Below are positions 32,701-45,400 of a stretch of 62,894 bases of DNA, one piece after another (positions within the stretch are counted from its first letter, which is position 1; each line of letters opens with the position of its first letter). Position numbers and translations under genes: made by a program. Below the pieces are notes generated by a model. The model was not told the DNA's origin, did not search any database, and worked only from the letters and a program-made list of their open reading frames with translations. Source of the stretch: Trileptium ribeirensis (taxonomy: Eukaryota > Nematoda > Enoplea > Enoplida > Thoracostomopsidae). Where the stretch lies: positions 1 through 62,894 of the forward strand of contig JASANE010001750.1 in assembly GCA_030248225.1 (NCBI GenBank), written 5' to 3'.

Positions 32701-34781
32701 CTTCAACTCTAATGTGACAGATAATAAATCTGAGTTGGACGGTGGTTCAGGTTTTGGTGCTGCAGCTTTAATGTTTCAAAATTTTTTTAGTTAAACTAGG
32801 TACATTCTCCTGTGACATGAGAAATAGAGCAAACAGAGTTAAACCTGAACAACTGTAAATACCAAAGGATCGTGCAATGAGCAGCACAAGCAAGCAACGA
32901 CCTTATACATCAGCTGTAAATCTGGTCGTTTGCCAACTCATTTGCATAAGAAGTTCTTACGATAAGATTCCAAATTTATAACTCGTCAACAAGACATAAC
33001 TAGATGGTTCGCTAGAACTGTTGGGTCTACAACTTAAATTCTGCTTTACATAACTAGTCAAATAACAATGCAAACACAGTAGTTCTCCGGAAAATTTATC
33101 AACCAACCAGCGCAAAACAAGCAGCATAGATATGGCCACAATAAACTCTATAGAATTTCGAAAAATCCATACAACCAATTCATTTTGACAACTGATAACA
33201 AATTTGTTAATATAAATGAGCAGTTTCTTTCAATTGTTTCCTTCTGTAGAAGGATATGGATGGGTGTCATTATTAGCGTGTTGAACTAGTAAGGACTATG
33301 AAAACATAAAATTAGAATAGGGATTACGCTATTGATGTTTATAAATGGGAAAAGCAATTTCTTTGCTGTTAGATTAATTGATCAAGTTTAACGTTTGAAT
33401 CAATATTTCTCAATTGATTGTAATACATGAATAACCCCAAAGCTATGTGTAACTCATAAGTCCACACGCACAGTGAAAATGGGGGTCAGGTCGGCTTGCC
33501 TACAACGAAACTAGATAGACAGCAACCAGATTTTAAAGATTTTGGTCCAGAATTTTCACCTACATATAATATGTAAAATCTATGCAGTACGTAATGTGAA
33601 GATGTTACTGGTAGTAGCTGTGACATGCAAAATTTCATTAACCAGAGATAATGAACAGCTAATTTATAAAAATTAATTGTGAAGTTCCCAGTAATGGCAT
33701 GACAGTTGCCTGCCGGGGAATTTAAAATTTTTGACAATCATCAAAAATTTAAGAGCAATAAAAACTGGCTTTGACCTAACATTTTTCGAATATATTAATA
33801 AAACATTAAATTCAAGCAGAAGTTTGTGGATAAAAGTTAATCAAATGCAATTTTGTTGATATTTCTTTTTTTAGAGTTCGTGTATATTATTAATACGGCA
33901 AACTGGACAGGTTGGTATATCCCAAATTATGGGAAATTAATTTCAATAAAATAGACAGCCGAGGTCTAATATATATTGGTTCCAGGTGTTTTAAGTGGTA
34001 TGGTGAACATTTATTGGTAGACTGATTTGCCTACGATATATTTAATGCCTAAAATACAAGCCAGTCAGGCTTTTCGACAATTTCTTAAACGTTATGCATT
34101 TAAAATTAAAAAATATGTTATTGCTGTATTTGTGAGTATTTAGTAGTATGTCAATTCCAGGCCTCAGAAACTAACTTATTCGGCTAGCAAAACTTTGTAG
34201 CACTGACATTTTGCACCATTGGATAGATAGAGTGTCCAACTTATCCACAAATATCAAAATGAAAACTGATTTGCACACTAAAGCCTTTTTATTGAGACGA
34301 CTTTCGATTATTACGATATTTGGTTAGTAAACAATGTCTAAAAATGTTTGGCTGGTATTGTTGAACAATCTCTTTTAAATAGACTTTCTGGGTCTAATGA
34401 TACACTTGGGATCTTTTTGTTCGTATTCTCATGTATTCATAAGACTATATTTCGATAGATACATTTTTGCATTCTATGTTTCATATAAAATAGGTACCCA
34501 GACCATAACCTCAAGGTACTCAATAACGGTACCTCGAGTACACAAGTACTCTATGGAAAGAATCCAGCACGTGTCGGGCTCGAATCCCATCGTTCCCAGG
34601 TTGACGTTTTTGGTTTTCTGTCATTGACTTCATAACTTTAAAGTTAAAATAATTGTGCTTCAGCTAAAATATTAAACGGCATCTTTCTGTGCATAATGTC
34701 TTGATAAAATCTTGCTTAAGTTTTTAGTTTCCTTATTACGCTTTTCAATATTTAGTGTTTTCGGTTGCGCTAATGTAACAA
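32701..34781. other. AT-rich intergenic sequence
   Basis: No feature seen. The frames at 32957-33178, 33486-33737 and 34397-34627 have no supporting features. Confidence 0.6.
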
Positions 34782-34791
34782 TTTAGTGAAT

Positions 34792-35063
34792 GATGTGGCA
34801 GCGTGTCCGAGTGGTTAGAGTGCCTGCTTCATAACCGTGAAGTCAGGAGTTCGAAACCATTAGTCGCGCTAATCTCCTTGGGCAAGGGACTCAGCCACAA
34901 TTGCTTCGCAGCACCTATGCGTTAAACAGGTACTAGACTTTGGTCTAGGCGGATAAGATGATGCGTGGTGTAAAGGGCAATCAACATGGCCAGCCTACAC
35001 ACAATACTTCGGCATAATAACCTGGGTTGTCAAATAGTGCCAATTGCATGTTTATCCGACTTT
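34792..35063 (+). mobile_element. tRNA-derived SINE with target-site duplication
   Basis: The 5' part resembles a tRNA, with an A-box-like TGTCCGAGTGGTTAGAGTG and a B-box-like GAGTTCGAAACC about 36 bp on; the anticodon position reads CAT, but folding is poor. The body has CCTTGGGCAAGGGACTC and CACAATTGCTTCGCAGC, similar to the central V-type domain known from animal SINEs. The copy is flanked by the 10-bp direct repeat TTTAGTGAAT (34782-34791, 35064-35073), which marks retroposition. At 272 bp it appears full length. Confidence 0.85.
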
Positions 35064-35073
35064 TTTAGTGAAT

Positions 35074-36020
35074 CACAGCACGTATTTTATTATTAGAAGT
35101 TGTTACGTGGTATATAACAAAATAATCTGTGGTGCTATTAACATGTTTCCGATTTTTAACAAACGATACCCTTACCTGTAACAAATTCTAACGAATGAAA
35201 AAACTAGTCATACATTTTCTACGTTATATTTATACATTTACTAGAGAAGGATCTTTTTTATATAGTTGTGCATACATATCTGTATTTAATAGTTTAGATA
35301 ACAACGTGAGTGAACAATGTTCCTCCTAGATTAAACTATCCCACGCCGATCTCTGTTAAGGCGCGCAACTTCAAAAAACGTTGTTACATGCAATGAAATA
35401 TCTACCGCAATGCTCGCTATAGAAGTAGTTCAGAAATCCAAGCTGTTGCACGGAGCTTGCAGCAACTGATAACATCGACTTTACAATGTAGCGAGCACCG
35501 CAGTGTACCGAGCTGTAAGAATAGCGGGTGCATTCATCTTAACGAAACTTTTCCAACTAGGATATTAAAGTGTTAAGCACACCCTCGCAATGTAGGCCAA
35601 CGCATGTGTAGGATTATGTGCTATCAACTCTGTCTATGTCTACTTTATGCGGCCATAAACGTTTTTAGCGTTTTCTTCGAGAGTAATGAGTCAAGATAAC
35701 CTACTTTAGCTATAATCAGCCACCGTTTTACACATTTTACGAACTAGTTAATTTAGGCAAGAGCAAAGTGAACGGAGTGCCGTGCTAGGCTCTGACTATG
35801 ACTGTGTCGCTTTCTCTGGCTAAAAATTGAAAGATAAAAATTTCCCTTATATTCCTACTTGTGCAGTGTTAACAAGTTTCGGAAAAATGTGGCTCCGACA
35901 GGAAATCTTGGAACTACCACAATAAGCAATGTTTTTAGTGTAATGCCATTCCATTGGCATTCTTTATATATGTTTAATAAACAGTATTGCTAAATGAAAT
36001 TAGGGCATGCATGCCGAAAC
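35074..36020. other. AT-rich intergenic sequence
   Basis: No feature seen. Confidence 0.6.
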
Positions 36021-36029
36021 AAGAGTTCA

Positions 36030-36325
36030 GAGGGGTTGGCCTCAGGCCTCGGACCCACCCCTCCCCCAAGGCTCTGGTGTACCTCTGAGAGTACCACCCT
36101 ACGCCTCTGGTGTGCCGCGGCGTAGATGGCATTTCAGGGAAATTGGCAAACATAGGGTGAGAATTGGTAGAAACGGGTAGAAGGCAGGGAGGAAGTCGTC
36201 AACTGTTTTCAGTGCCCCCTACGCCCCCGCCCCGAAATTCACTACCCTCTTAGGTGACCTCCCCCTCCACCGAGCCCGGCTACACCCCAGAAATCTTTGG
36301 AGCATCAGCATGTATTTAAGGGGGT
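36030..36325 (+). repeat. Member of the dispersed GC-rich / GGCAAAAATTGG repeat family
   Basis: C-rich head with CTCTGGTGTACC and CTCTGGTGTGCC, an A-rich middle (GGGAAATTGGCAAACATAGGG), then GGAGGAAGTCGTCAACTG and a C-rich tail ending CAGCATGTATTTAAG. The AAGTCGTCAA string and terminus match the copy at 61.9 kb. Confidence 0.75.
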
Positions 36326-39314
36326 ACAGCTCAGGTGAAGTTTTGCAGACATACTCACGAATTGAATGCAACGAAAATTTTTCAGCCCTCTTCATTTTTG
36401 ACTTTATTTGCTGTCTACTACTTTAGTATTAGTTATTATTGCGTAGTTTCGTGTCTGCCATGAAAATTATATAAAAAACCTTCGCTGTGCGTATTAAAAA
36501 CAAATTGACTTTACCATTGACGAGATTATCCTAAAGGCGGATTTATCCGCATGCAGTATTATGGCCATGATTGGGGGGGGGGGGTTCTCAAGTACTGTGG
36601 ACCCCGCCGATCAATTTTTTGGGAGGAGTACTCCAAACCCACAGAAACCTCGTGGATTTACGCTTACAAAAATAATTACGCCCTTTGAAGATATAAAAAA
36701 TTCGCACTACTTTAAAATTATGTTGAAAACTTAAAGTAATTTCAAGAAGATATCCACTGTCTGTTTTATTTCATAATTATTTGACTCTCGGACTGAAAAA
36801 GCTTGGTTTATTTTGAAAATCGAACAAAAGCAAAGGATATAGCTTCGGATCTCACACGTTGTTCGTGTAAGTACTGTGACTATTTGCGCTCGTCTGGAAC
36901 CTTCGCCCAACAATGTTTTAGCTTTAACCGCGCTGCCAATCTTAATGTCTTAATGCATATTATAATGAGCTACTGGTTTCGTTAAGCAATTTATTGTTTT
37001 TAGAAAACATGAAAAAAGAAAGTTCAGAAATGTAAATAGCTGTCATTCAACATGTAAACAACAACTAACAGGCTTCCCGATTTTTATGTGGATCGGTATA
37101 CAACAACATAACAATTGAAAAACGTTACTAACTAGACGACCTCAGCGCAGCATCCGGTTTAAAATTTAATTGGACAGATTTTTCACCGCAAAAGACGATA
37201 CGATTTTTTACCGATAAATTAAAATGGTTATAAAATTTAATATTGTAATATAATACCCCTTATTTTGTTTAGCTCATAATAATATGTTCAGATTTTCAAA
37301 TATTCACACATATATAAGTTAACTAATTAAAGCTAATTAATTAATATGGCGTATAACTATGAGGTTTTTCTGTTGTTCAACATAATAGCTATATTTATAC
37401 AACGAACGGAATTAATGCTCCAACCATGTAAGTGAACACACGACTACAACAATTTGGTTTCAGTCTTCTTCTCGGTCAAATCCTAACAGAAGTTGCTTTA
37501 GATTAATTCGTTAAATGTCGTCTTAAAACGTAAAATTGTGAACTTTAAGCAATCCGTCGGAAGAATCTGAATTTATATTGCTCTGGCTAAATTTATAGTT
37601 CGGTGTACAGGAATTCCGATTACTGTTTTGGCCGATTATCCTTTAAATACTTCTAAATTACAACGTTGTACAATGTGATCAATGTCTGACTGTTGCATGA
37701 ATACCATGGGACGCAAAGCTTTTCTTAGAAATACTGAATTACTAAACTTTTTATACTGTTGAATAGAATTGGTTCAACGATATACTACGTTTTAGCTGCA
37801 AAGCTTACAGAAAGCGAGTATTTGTAACTCAGGCAGTGTGTTTACACAAGCGAAAATCAGGCGTTTTGAAAAATATCTGCTAGATTTATCTGACCTGTAA
37901 ATGTCATTGAACTTATTCAATCTACGCGGCGAATGAAGATTTTTTGTAACAAGAATGCCATAAAATCAGTATGGCCTGGTAACTTTGTATAGTCAGGATA
38001 ATCCCAGGCTCAAATTCATTTTAGATCGCTTATCGTTGATGTTGAAAATTCCAGCTGCATTTCGTATGCTTCGTTTGAAGCAAACACAATTGGAACAACA
38101 GTTTTCTTGTTGATGGCAACACCTTAATAAGCCTTGTACACCAATTATGTGTAATGATATACGGTTTCAGGCTATGCGCCTTTTGTGAAGCATATGTTTT
38201 CGAATCCTTAAAGAAGATAATTCTAGCAAATCATTAAATATCACTAAAATCATTTATGCAAAATAACTGTAAAGTCACTTATTTTTTAGGTATATAACTG
38301 TTTTAGCATGACAGCATAAGGCACTCACTCACGTGTTCCGTGAAATAATTTTAACAGATCTTGCAGCATTTTCATATGTCGACTTTCACTTTTAAAACTA
38401 TGTGATGATATCACAAATTACTAGCATGGGCGACTACAGTTGGCTCAACCCAAATATATTTCAATGTGTTCCGTGGACTGGCTTGAAGTAACATTTACGC
38501 CATCGGCGTACTGAATCTGACTCAAAAATGTGCCACTGGCCCATGTACAATAAAAAAATATGTCCTCCATGCAACCGTGAAAAACTCGCGCCTTCGATCC
38601 CACTACTGTCAAAACGCGCACCCGCTCATTATGTAGTAAAATTTTCGCGGCGCCACTGATGATTTCCATGGATCCGAAGTGTCAATTTTATAGCTTTCTA
38701 AACATATTTCGCTGCAATTTTCTCAAAAAATAATAAATTGCATATTACACCGCCACGATGACATATAGGTGAGGACAATATATGTTTGCATGTTCCATTT
38801 GTGTAGTTATTGTTACTGAAAAAATTTACTGTTTGAGTATATTACTAAAATTACAAGTTCACAATGTACCAAGATAGATGTGTTGGCCGTCAAAAATTTT
38901 AAAGGCCGCGGGTGGTCAGATGCTCGTTCGCAGCACTGGGCACATATCCACGGGCTAAATGACATTTTTTGAGTACCGCAGCGACGCCTAATTAGTTATG
39001 CTCTAGTTATCGTCAGCATTTGGAGGTTCTATTCTAGCGATGCTGTAGTCAACTTCATCGCTCTTTGCTTACGATTTCCGCAATCCAGGCAACACAACGA
39101 TGGTTTCATTCACTATATGCAACCCAGCTCTGACCATTCCATCTGCCAGATCAGAAACTCGCCGAAATTTCAAGCAGTGAAGTAATTTGATTGTGAAGTA
39201 GTCAAACATTATTCGTTTTGCAGCAGCGCCCAACCATAAACAACTTAATTTTTCAGACAACATCAATCATTACCCTTTTCTTTGTATTCGAATATACCCA
39301 TATTTACATTTCAG
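36326..39314. other. AT-rich sequence upstream of the receptor exons
   Basis: A run of twelve G lies at 36573-36584. The signal-peptide exon and promoter of the acetylcholine receptor gene should be in or before this stretch. I could not single one out with a convincing hydrophobic leader and a phase-1 donor. The frames at 38445-38669 and 39069-39266 (minus) are not supported. Confidence 0.5.
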
Positions 39315-39451
39315 GTTGCCTACGTGACCAATCAAACAATTTATATTCGCATTTACTTCAAGAATATGAAAAACCTGTTCGTCCAGTGCTTAAATCCAGT
39401 GACGTGCTTAATGTTAGCTTCGGCGCTAATCTTGTACAGTTGTTGCGCGTG
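39315..39451 (+). CDS. nAChR subunit, exon 2 equivalent (mature N-terminus)
   Basis: Acceptor ACATTTCAG and donor GTAAGT at 39452. It reads [32 protein letters not shown]: the N-terminal helix and first beta strand, comparable to LL..Y....RPV.....L.V.F...L.Q...V of the family. It enters after the first base of a codon and leaves in phase 0. Its 137 bp is close to the usual size for this exon. Confidence 0.9.
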
Positions 39452-42400
39452 GTAAGTGTCTTTTATTTGTTGTGTTTGTTGACAGGTACACATATATTAG
39501 ATTAGTTGCGACTGTATCATTCGTATGACACTACACCTGCAAACAGCTTTTGCGTATTGCAACATATTTTATAAGCTAATTTACAAATCAATACTATTAT
39601 TGTCTAAATGTTTGTAATAAAACTACACTAGTCATAAAAATTTTCAAGCGTACCATATACCTTATATATTTGTAACAGTTTATATAATGTATAACTGTGC
39701 TTTTACTATGTCACAAGTTCGCTATAACACGATAGCTGCTCATAGAAACATTTGAATTTTATAACCATGCAATAAAATGATTAAAACCATGGAACTATTA
39801 CTTGCAAATGCCTATATTTGCTATCTTCAACTACCGTTGAACGTTTATTGCATTAAATTCGATAAAATACATGCTTATGATAATAATTGGGTTTTGCTGA
39901 AAAACTATATTCTTGTAGTGTCTTACTAACTTTTTTCATATGTCCAACCAAAAAGTGCGATGCCAAGAGGAAAAAGCTATTTTCCTTTGTTTTTACGTGG
40001 TTTTAGGAGTGTTTAGCACCACAACAGAGTAGACACAACTTACAACAAATTACATCAATATAAGCTCTACGAATGTTTTGTTTTATTTTATTAACCCAAA
40101 CCTAAGGACCACTTCTGAGGAATACAGAGTTTATTTCTTCATGTACAATCCAACAAAATACAAACGGTATACACATAAAAGACATATACGGCTGGACCGT
40201 ACTAACACTACCTGCGAAACTTTTTTAAGTCTGAATGAGGCCTTGATCTAACTGCGTAACCACTTAAATAAACTATTCAAGACCAATTTCTGAAAACTAA
40301 AACTAAATTTTTCTCCCAAATCTCTCTAATACCTTTGATTTCAATGTAACCGACCCCAAGAAGCTTACGGATTCTGATAATTGTGAAATTCACTCCCTAA
40401 CTAAAGCTTTAATTTTCGACTTAGAGAAACCCTTTTATAAAATTCCGTAATCACTAACTCATAACAAATTATAAGATTTTTGGAAAATTCAACAGAAATA
40501 CATTTACATATCTGCCAATATAGTATAATACTTGATACACCCAGTGTCTACACTCAAATGAGATATGTATCCACAATGTAGCCTTCATACACAACGTTTC
40601 AATTTAAACTTTCTGCAAACCTAACATTTAAAAATATTTATAAAATTAATTATTTTAAGACGAACCTTAAATTTTTCGAGGGCATATCCACTCTATTTCC
40701 GTCACTGGTAATTTTTGTAGAACAAAGCAATAAGTTTTATCGATTCATATACACGCAATGAATCTCACACTATACACACAAATCATATAAATATACATTA
40801 CCTATCATCTATATTGTTTACAAATAATATATAGCAAATCTTAGACAGGTTTAATACACATATCACGCCAGCACGTATAATAAACATAATACACAACTCA
40901 CACAGTACTAATACATACTAGACAGCCATATAAACAGATTTTGTAGAAAATGGAATATTAGTATTATATATGCTCACAGCGGAGGTGACAGGGGTTTATC
41001 TCAACTGAGACTCAGACCGCCTCGAGATCAATCTTCCGTAACCATTACAAATAACATACAGGAAATCTTATACAGGGTTAATACACAACTCGGATGGCAA
41101 TTTTTGGTAAAAATAAGCAAATTTCAAACAACCATCAGCAAAACTCGGCGTAATTACTAGAAATTGGGGAAAATTGGAAAAAAGATTAAGGGAATTTTGG
41201 TAAAACGAGTGCCAAACAATTCGAAAATTAGAGTTCCAAAAATTTTCAAAAATCTGTCCCACCTGACGCCCTCTAGCCAGTCAGACCAGCTGTTCCCGCT
41301 GAGACCTCAGAGCTCGCGCATATATGATTGAAATTTCCAAACGAACTGTTCTCATAATAGATTATTATAAAACAAAATTAACAAGAGAAAAATTCATATA
41401 ATAGGGGATCAAACAACTGCACGTTTCTGAATCATATCTTTTGGCCGTTAAAATAGATTGATGCCGTTATTACATAGCTAGGGTTTCAGATTATATTACT
41501 AGCCTGTTTTGTTTTGAAATAGCATTAATATGGAGTTTGCGATAAAATGTGGGCAGGTATATAGTAAAAATCAAATCTGAATTCCGTTTCATTTCTCGAA
41601 CCGTTAAAATACGTTGCTGCCGTTGTTACATAGCAAGCGTTTCAGATTTTATTACTAGCCTGTTTTGTTTTGAAATAGCATTAATATGGAGTTTGCGATA
41701 AAATGTGGGCAGGTATATAGTAAAAATCAAATCTGAATTCCGTTTCATTTCTCGAACCGTTAAAATACATTGCTGCCGTTATTACATAGCTAGCGTTTCA
41801 GATTTTATTACTAGCCTGTTTTGTTTTGAAATAGCATTAATGTTGAGTTTGCGATAAAATGTGGGCAGGTATATAATAAAAATCAAAACTGAATTCCGAT
41901 TTATTTCTCGAATTTTAATCAGTTTTGTTTGTGATTGGTTTGATTTGATTTCACTTTTGGTCCCAAACTGATTTGCAATCCACAAAATGAATTTGATTTT
42001 TGTTAAATTTTTGTTTGTCAAAACTGAAATCAATTTTTGTGAAATCAAATTTAGCTATCTGAACAAAAGCTCACTTTTGTTGACAAAATAATACCAAGTC
42101 AAATCAATCAATACCAAACTTGTTATTCATGTTCGAATTTGGCTGGCTCTACTTATTAGTTTTGCCTAAATAACGTGATATTAAAAACACCCGGCTCAAT
42201 TTGTTTGCACTCAATCTCATTTCAGTTTTAACAAGTAAATATTAATTTGAATTGGCTGAAATCACGTTTATTAGGGTAAATGTCAAGTTAGTTTTGGCGC
42301 CAAAAATAAATTAAATAGGGCCAATCCAAAATCAAACCTATTTTATATCTGGAACTCAAACGGAAATTTATTTTTTAATTTTTAAATATCGCTGCGGTCT

Positions 42401-45400
42401 TTCGTAGTTTTTAAATATCGCTGAATTTTAAATTTAATTTGAATATATAACTTGAATATAGTATTTGAATATAGAATTTGAATATTTGAATATTTAATTC
42501 TAAATTTAATTTGAATATTTGAATTTTATTTGAATTTAATTTAAATATCGCTGAATTTTCAATTTAATTTTTTAAATACCGCTGGATTTTAAATTCGTAG
42601 TCTTTCGTAGTTTTGAAATATCGTTTTTAAATATCGCTGCGGTCATTCGTAGTTCATTTTTACGATAGCGACCGAGGGTCCCTTTTATGTATAGCAAATG
42701 TGTTCTAAGCAAGCTAATTTCTAGAAATTAGAGTGCTAACCCTTTTGGGAAAATGAAAGTATGACAATTTTGCTGTCTCGTAAAAGTGGTGTCTTCTCGA
42801 GACACATTTTAAAATGGATTAACTTGCCCCTCCTATCATGAGAAGTACAGGGACAAATGAGTTTTATGCCAAAAACTCGTAAATGAAAACTAATGCCAAT
42901 TTTATTGCCAAATGTTAAACAAGTAGATGGATATGGTTCATTTGTTGAGTTTGCTGCCAATAAAAGCATGTAATGTTTGAGATAGACCAGCCTGCAATTC
43001 AAACTCGAAATCGGATGTTTGGATAAACTTGGTGTAGCAGACCAATGAGCTACTTAGAAACAACTTCCCGCCACTTAAACAAATTCATAATGCTTGGGTA
43101 TTACATCAACCGCGCAATGAAATATTACAGTGCAATGGTACAATGCACAACGCAGCACAATGCTCATGGTCCCGGTTAGTAGCAATGGTCATCAGATGCT
43201 TCGTTAGAATCCTTGAGTTTAACGTCACTGTTAATTATTGGTTTAACGAATACAAAGAGTATTAATACTACATCGGAACACATAGCTTATAAACCCGTTT
43301 CATACGTAATGGCTCATAGTTGAGCCTTAAATCTAATGCTGCGTTTACGTTATAAAGGACCACCCATGTGAAAGTTTTGTCCCCCAATGGTCTAGACCAC
43401 ACCATCCAGTGGTATACGGTATAGAATGCAACAGACGGTGTACCAGACACCATCAACTTAATTAGGCATCCATCCACAAACACATTAAGGACACCATCCA
43501 CAAACACATTATATAAGGCGTGTAAATAACAGCATGGTGTAGGTAACACCATATAAATTTTATGGCGTGGTCAACACCATACTATTATCAACACTACACT
43601 ACCTATCTATACTATCTGAAAATATAATCACAAACACCATGGTGTCAAAGACAGGAAATATTTGATGGTGGCAGACACACTGAGGGTGGACAAAACTTTC
43701 ACATGGGGGTCCTTTATAACGTAAACGCTGCATAATAGAGCAGTTGTTTGCAAAGCTATATAAACGAAATGATTCTGACGTAGCAAATGTTTTTACACCT
43801 TATTTCAAAACCGAATCTGAAATTAGAATGAAGACTGCGGTATTCGGATTGGGCAAATAGCAAGACTTTTAGTTTAAATTAGCAAGCTAAATTCGAGGCT
43901 TGCATAACGTTTTGTATTATAAAAAAGTTCCAATACGTGAAATTTACACAGCCACTGTAAAAGCCAAATCGAGAGAATACACATCTGTATTAAGGCAACA
44001 CCCAGAGGAAATATTCAAATCAAATATCCTGTTATAGTTATTGGTTGCAAAATGAAAGGACATTCCGAAACTTTATGAGTTTAATACAATTGTCAAGTGG
44101 TTTATCGGGAGGAGGGCGTTTAGAAATACTGGAGGAGTAATCGTTAGCAGTGGAGTAGATTTTGTTTAAAATCTGGGGGTTGATAAGTTTTTGGAAAAAA
44201 ATCGGAATGTTGTTGGCATTCAGCTTATCGGAGCTTTACACTTTGTAATAGACTTATAGCTAAGGGGGGAGGGGGTAGGGGCGGGCGGTGCCCCCGCGTG
44301 TCTCTATCCATGCCCCATTGTGACGGATGGCAGAGAATGAAGAGAATCGGCCATCTAGATATGGACCTTATAAATCTCGATCAACTTTGATAACATATAG
44401 ATAAGTGGTATATATCGCTATACATAGGTATTTATGTTAGGTGGGTTTATTAAGCTATGTATTTATGTTTCTTGAAAACTTACATCACACCGATATACAT
44501 ATAAAAATAATAGATATAAATAATTAGCATGTTACTCAACGTCTGTAGGAATACGAGATGACTGCAACGTATTTTCAAATAAGAGTAAATAGCAAATTAA
44601 TATAGTGGATTTCGCAACCCGACTGGGTCGATACTAAAGAGGTTTGGATGTTAAAATATCACGTTAAGTACGCAAAACTAGATTTGACGTAGAGACATTT
44701 TTCACGATGCTATTTCTAGAAGCAAATTAATCGTACTCTGCCAACCAACGCAGTGTTTATTTAGTCTTGGCGGAACACTATATCGTTAACGGCGTTACTG
44801 AGGACGTACTCAGGCAAAACTTCCACGTCGTGGGCAACGTATGAGTTGTTTGCAGCCTGGCTTAGTCTTGTCCGGCTATTAAAGTGGATTCAAAGGACAT
44901 TGGTATAGCACGAGCTAGCTATACGTGTTTTCCTTACAGCCTTATATAGCTCTCTGGATAATCTGTCTAGTCTAGGCTTACTATATAGGACAGACTATAG
45001 TGTGCCGGCAGGCTGATTTATGCGGTTAAAATTTTTAATGCATCATTTATGATAAGATGCGTACGCATGGTCCTAATTCTGTCACGCGTTCAAATGGGTA
45101 GCTGCTATGTCAAGCAGACAGTCCAGCTAAATTGAAATTTTGAATAGCCTAGCTAGGCTATGCGTTTGTCATCGACAGTCGAGCCGTAATGTGTTTTTGT
45201 CATGAGGCGCTCAACTGAGCCTCTATAACGTAAGCCAGATACTATTTTGTCCGCGAACATTGCGGTTTACTATACGTATTTAAATAATGCCCAAGGCGGC
45301 ATGCTGCTTAAAACGTTAAGTGTATGTATTAAAAACAAATATATAACTTAGAATTAGTGTGAAAATGCTATAGAAAAAAATCAGTTACACTAAGCGCAAC

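Noticed and set aside
34792..34870. Possible functional tRNA-Met gene
   Set aside because: A- and B-box-like motifs exist, but the acceptor stem does not pair and the sequence continues into a SINE body with a target duplication around the whole.
38445..38669. 74-codon minus-strand frame, also considered as a tRNA-derived repeat
   Set aside because: Only a weak B-box-like GGGATCGAAGGC is present, with no matching A-box or target duplication; the protein has no features.
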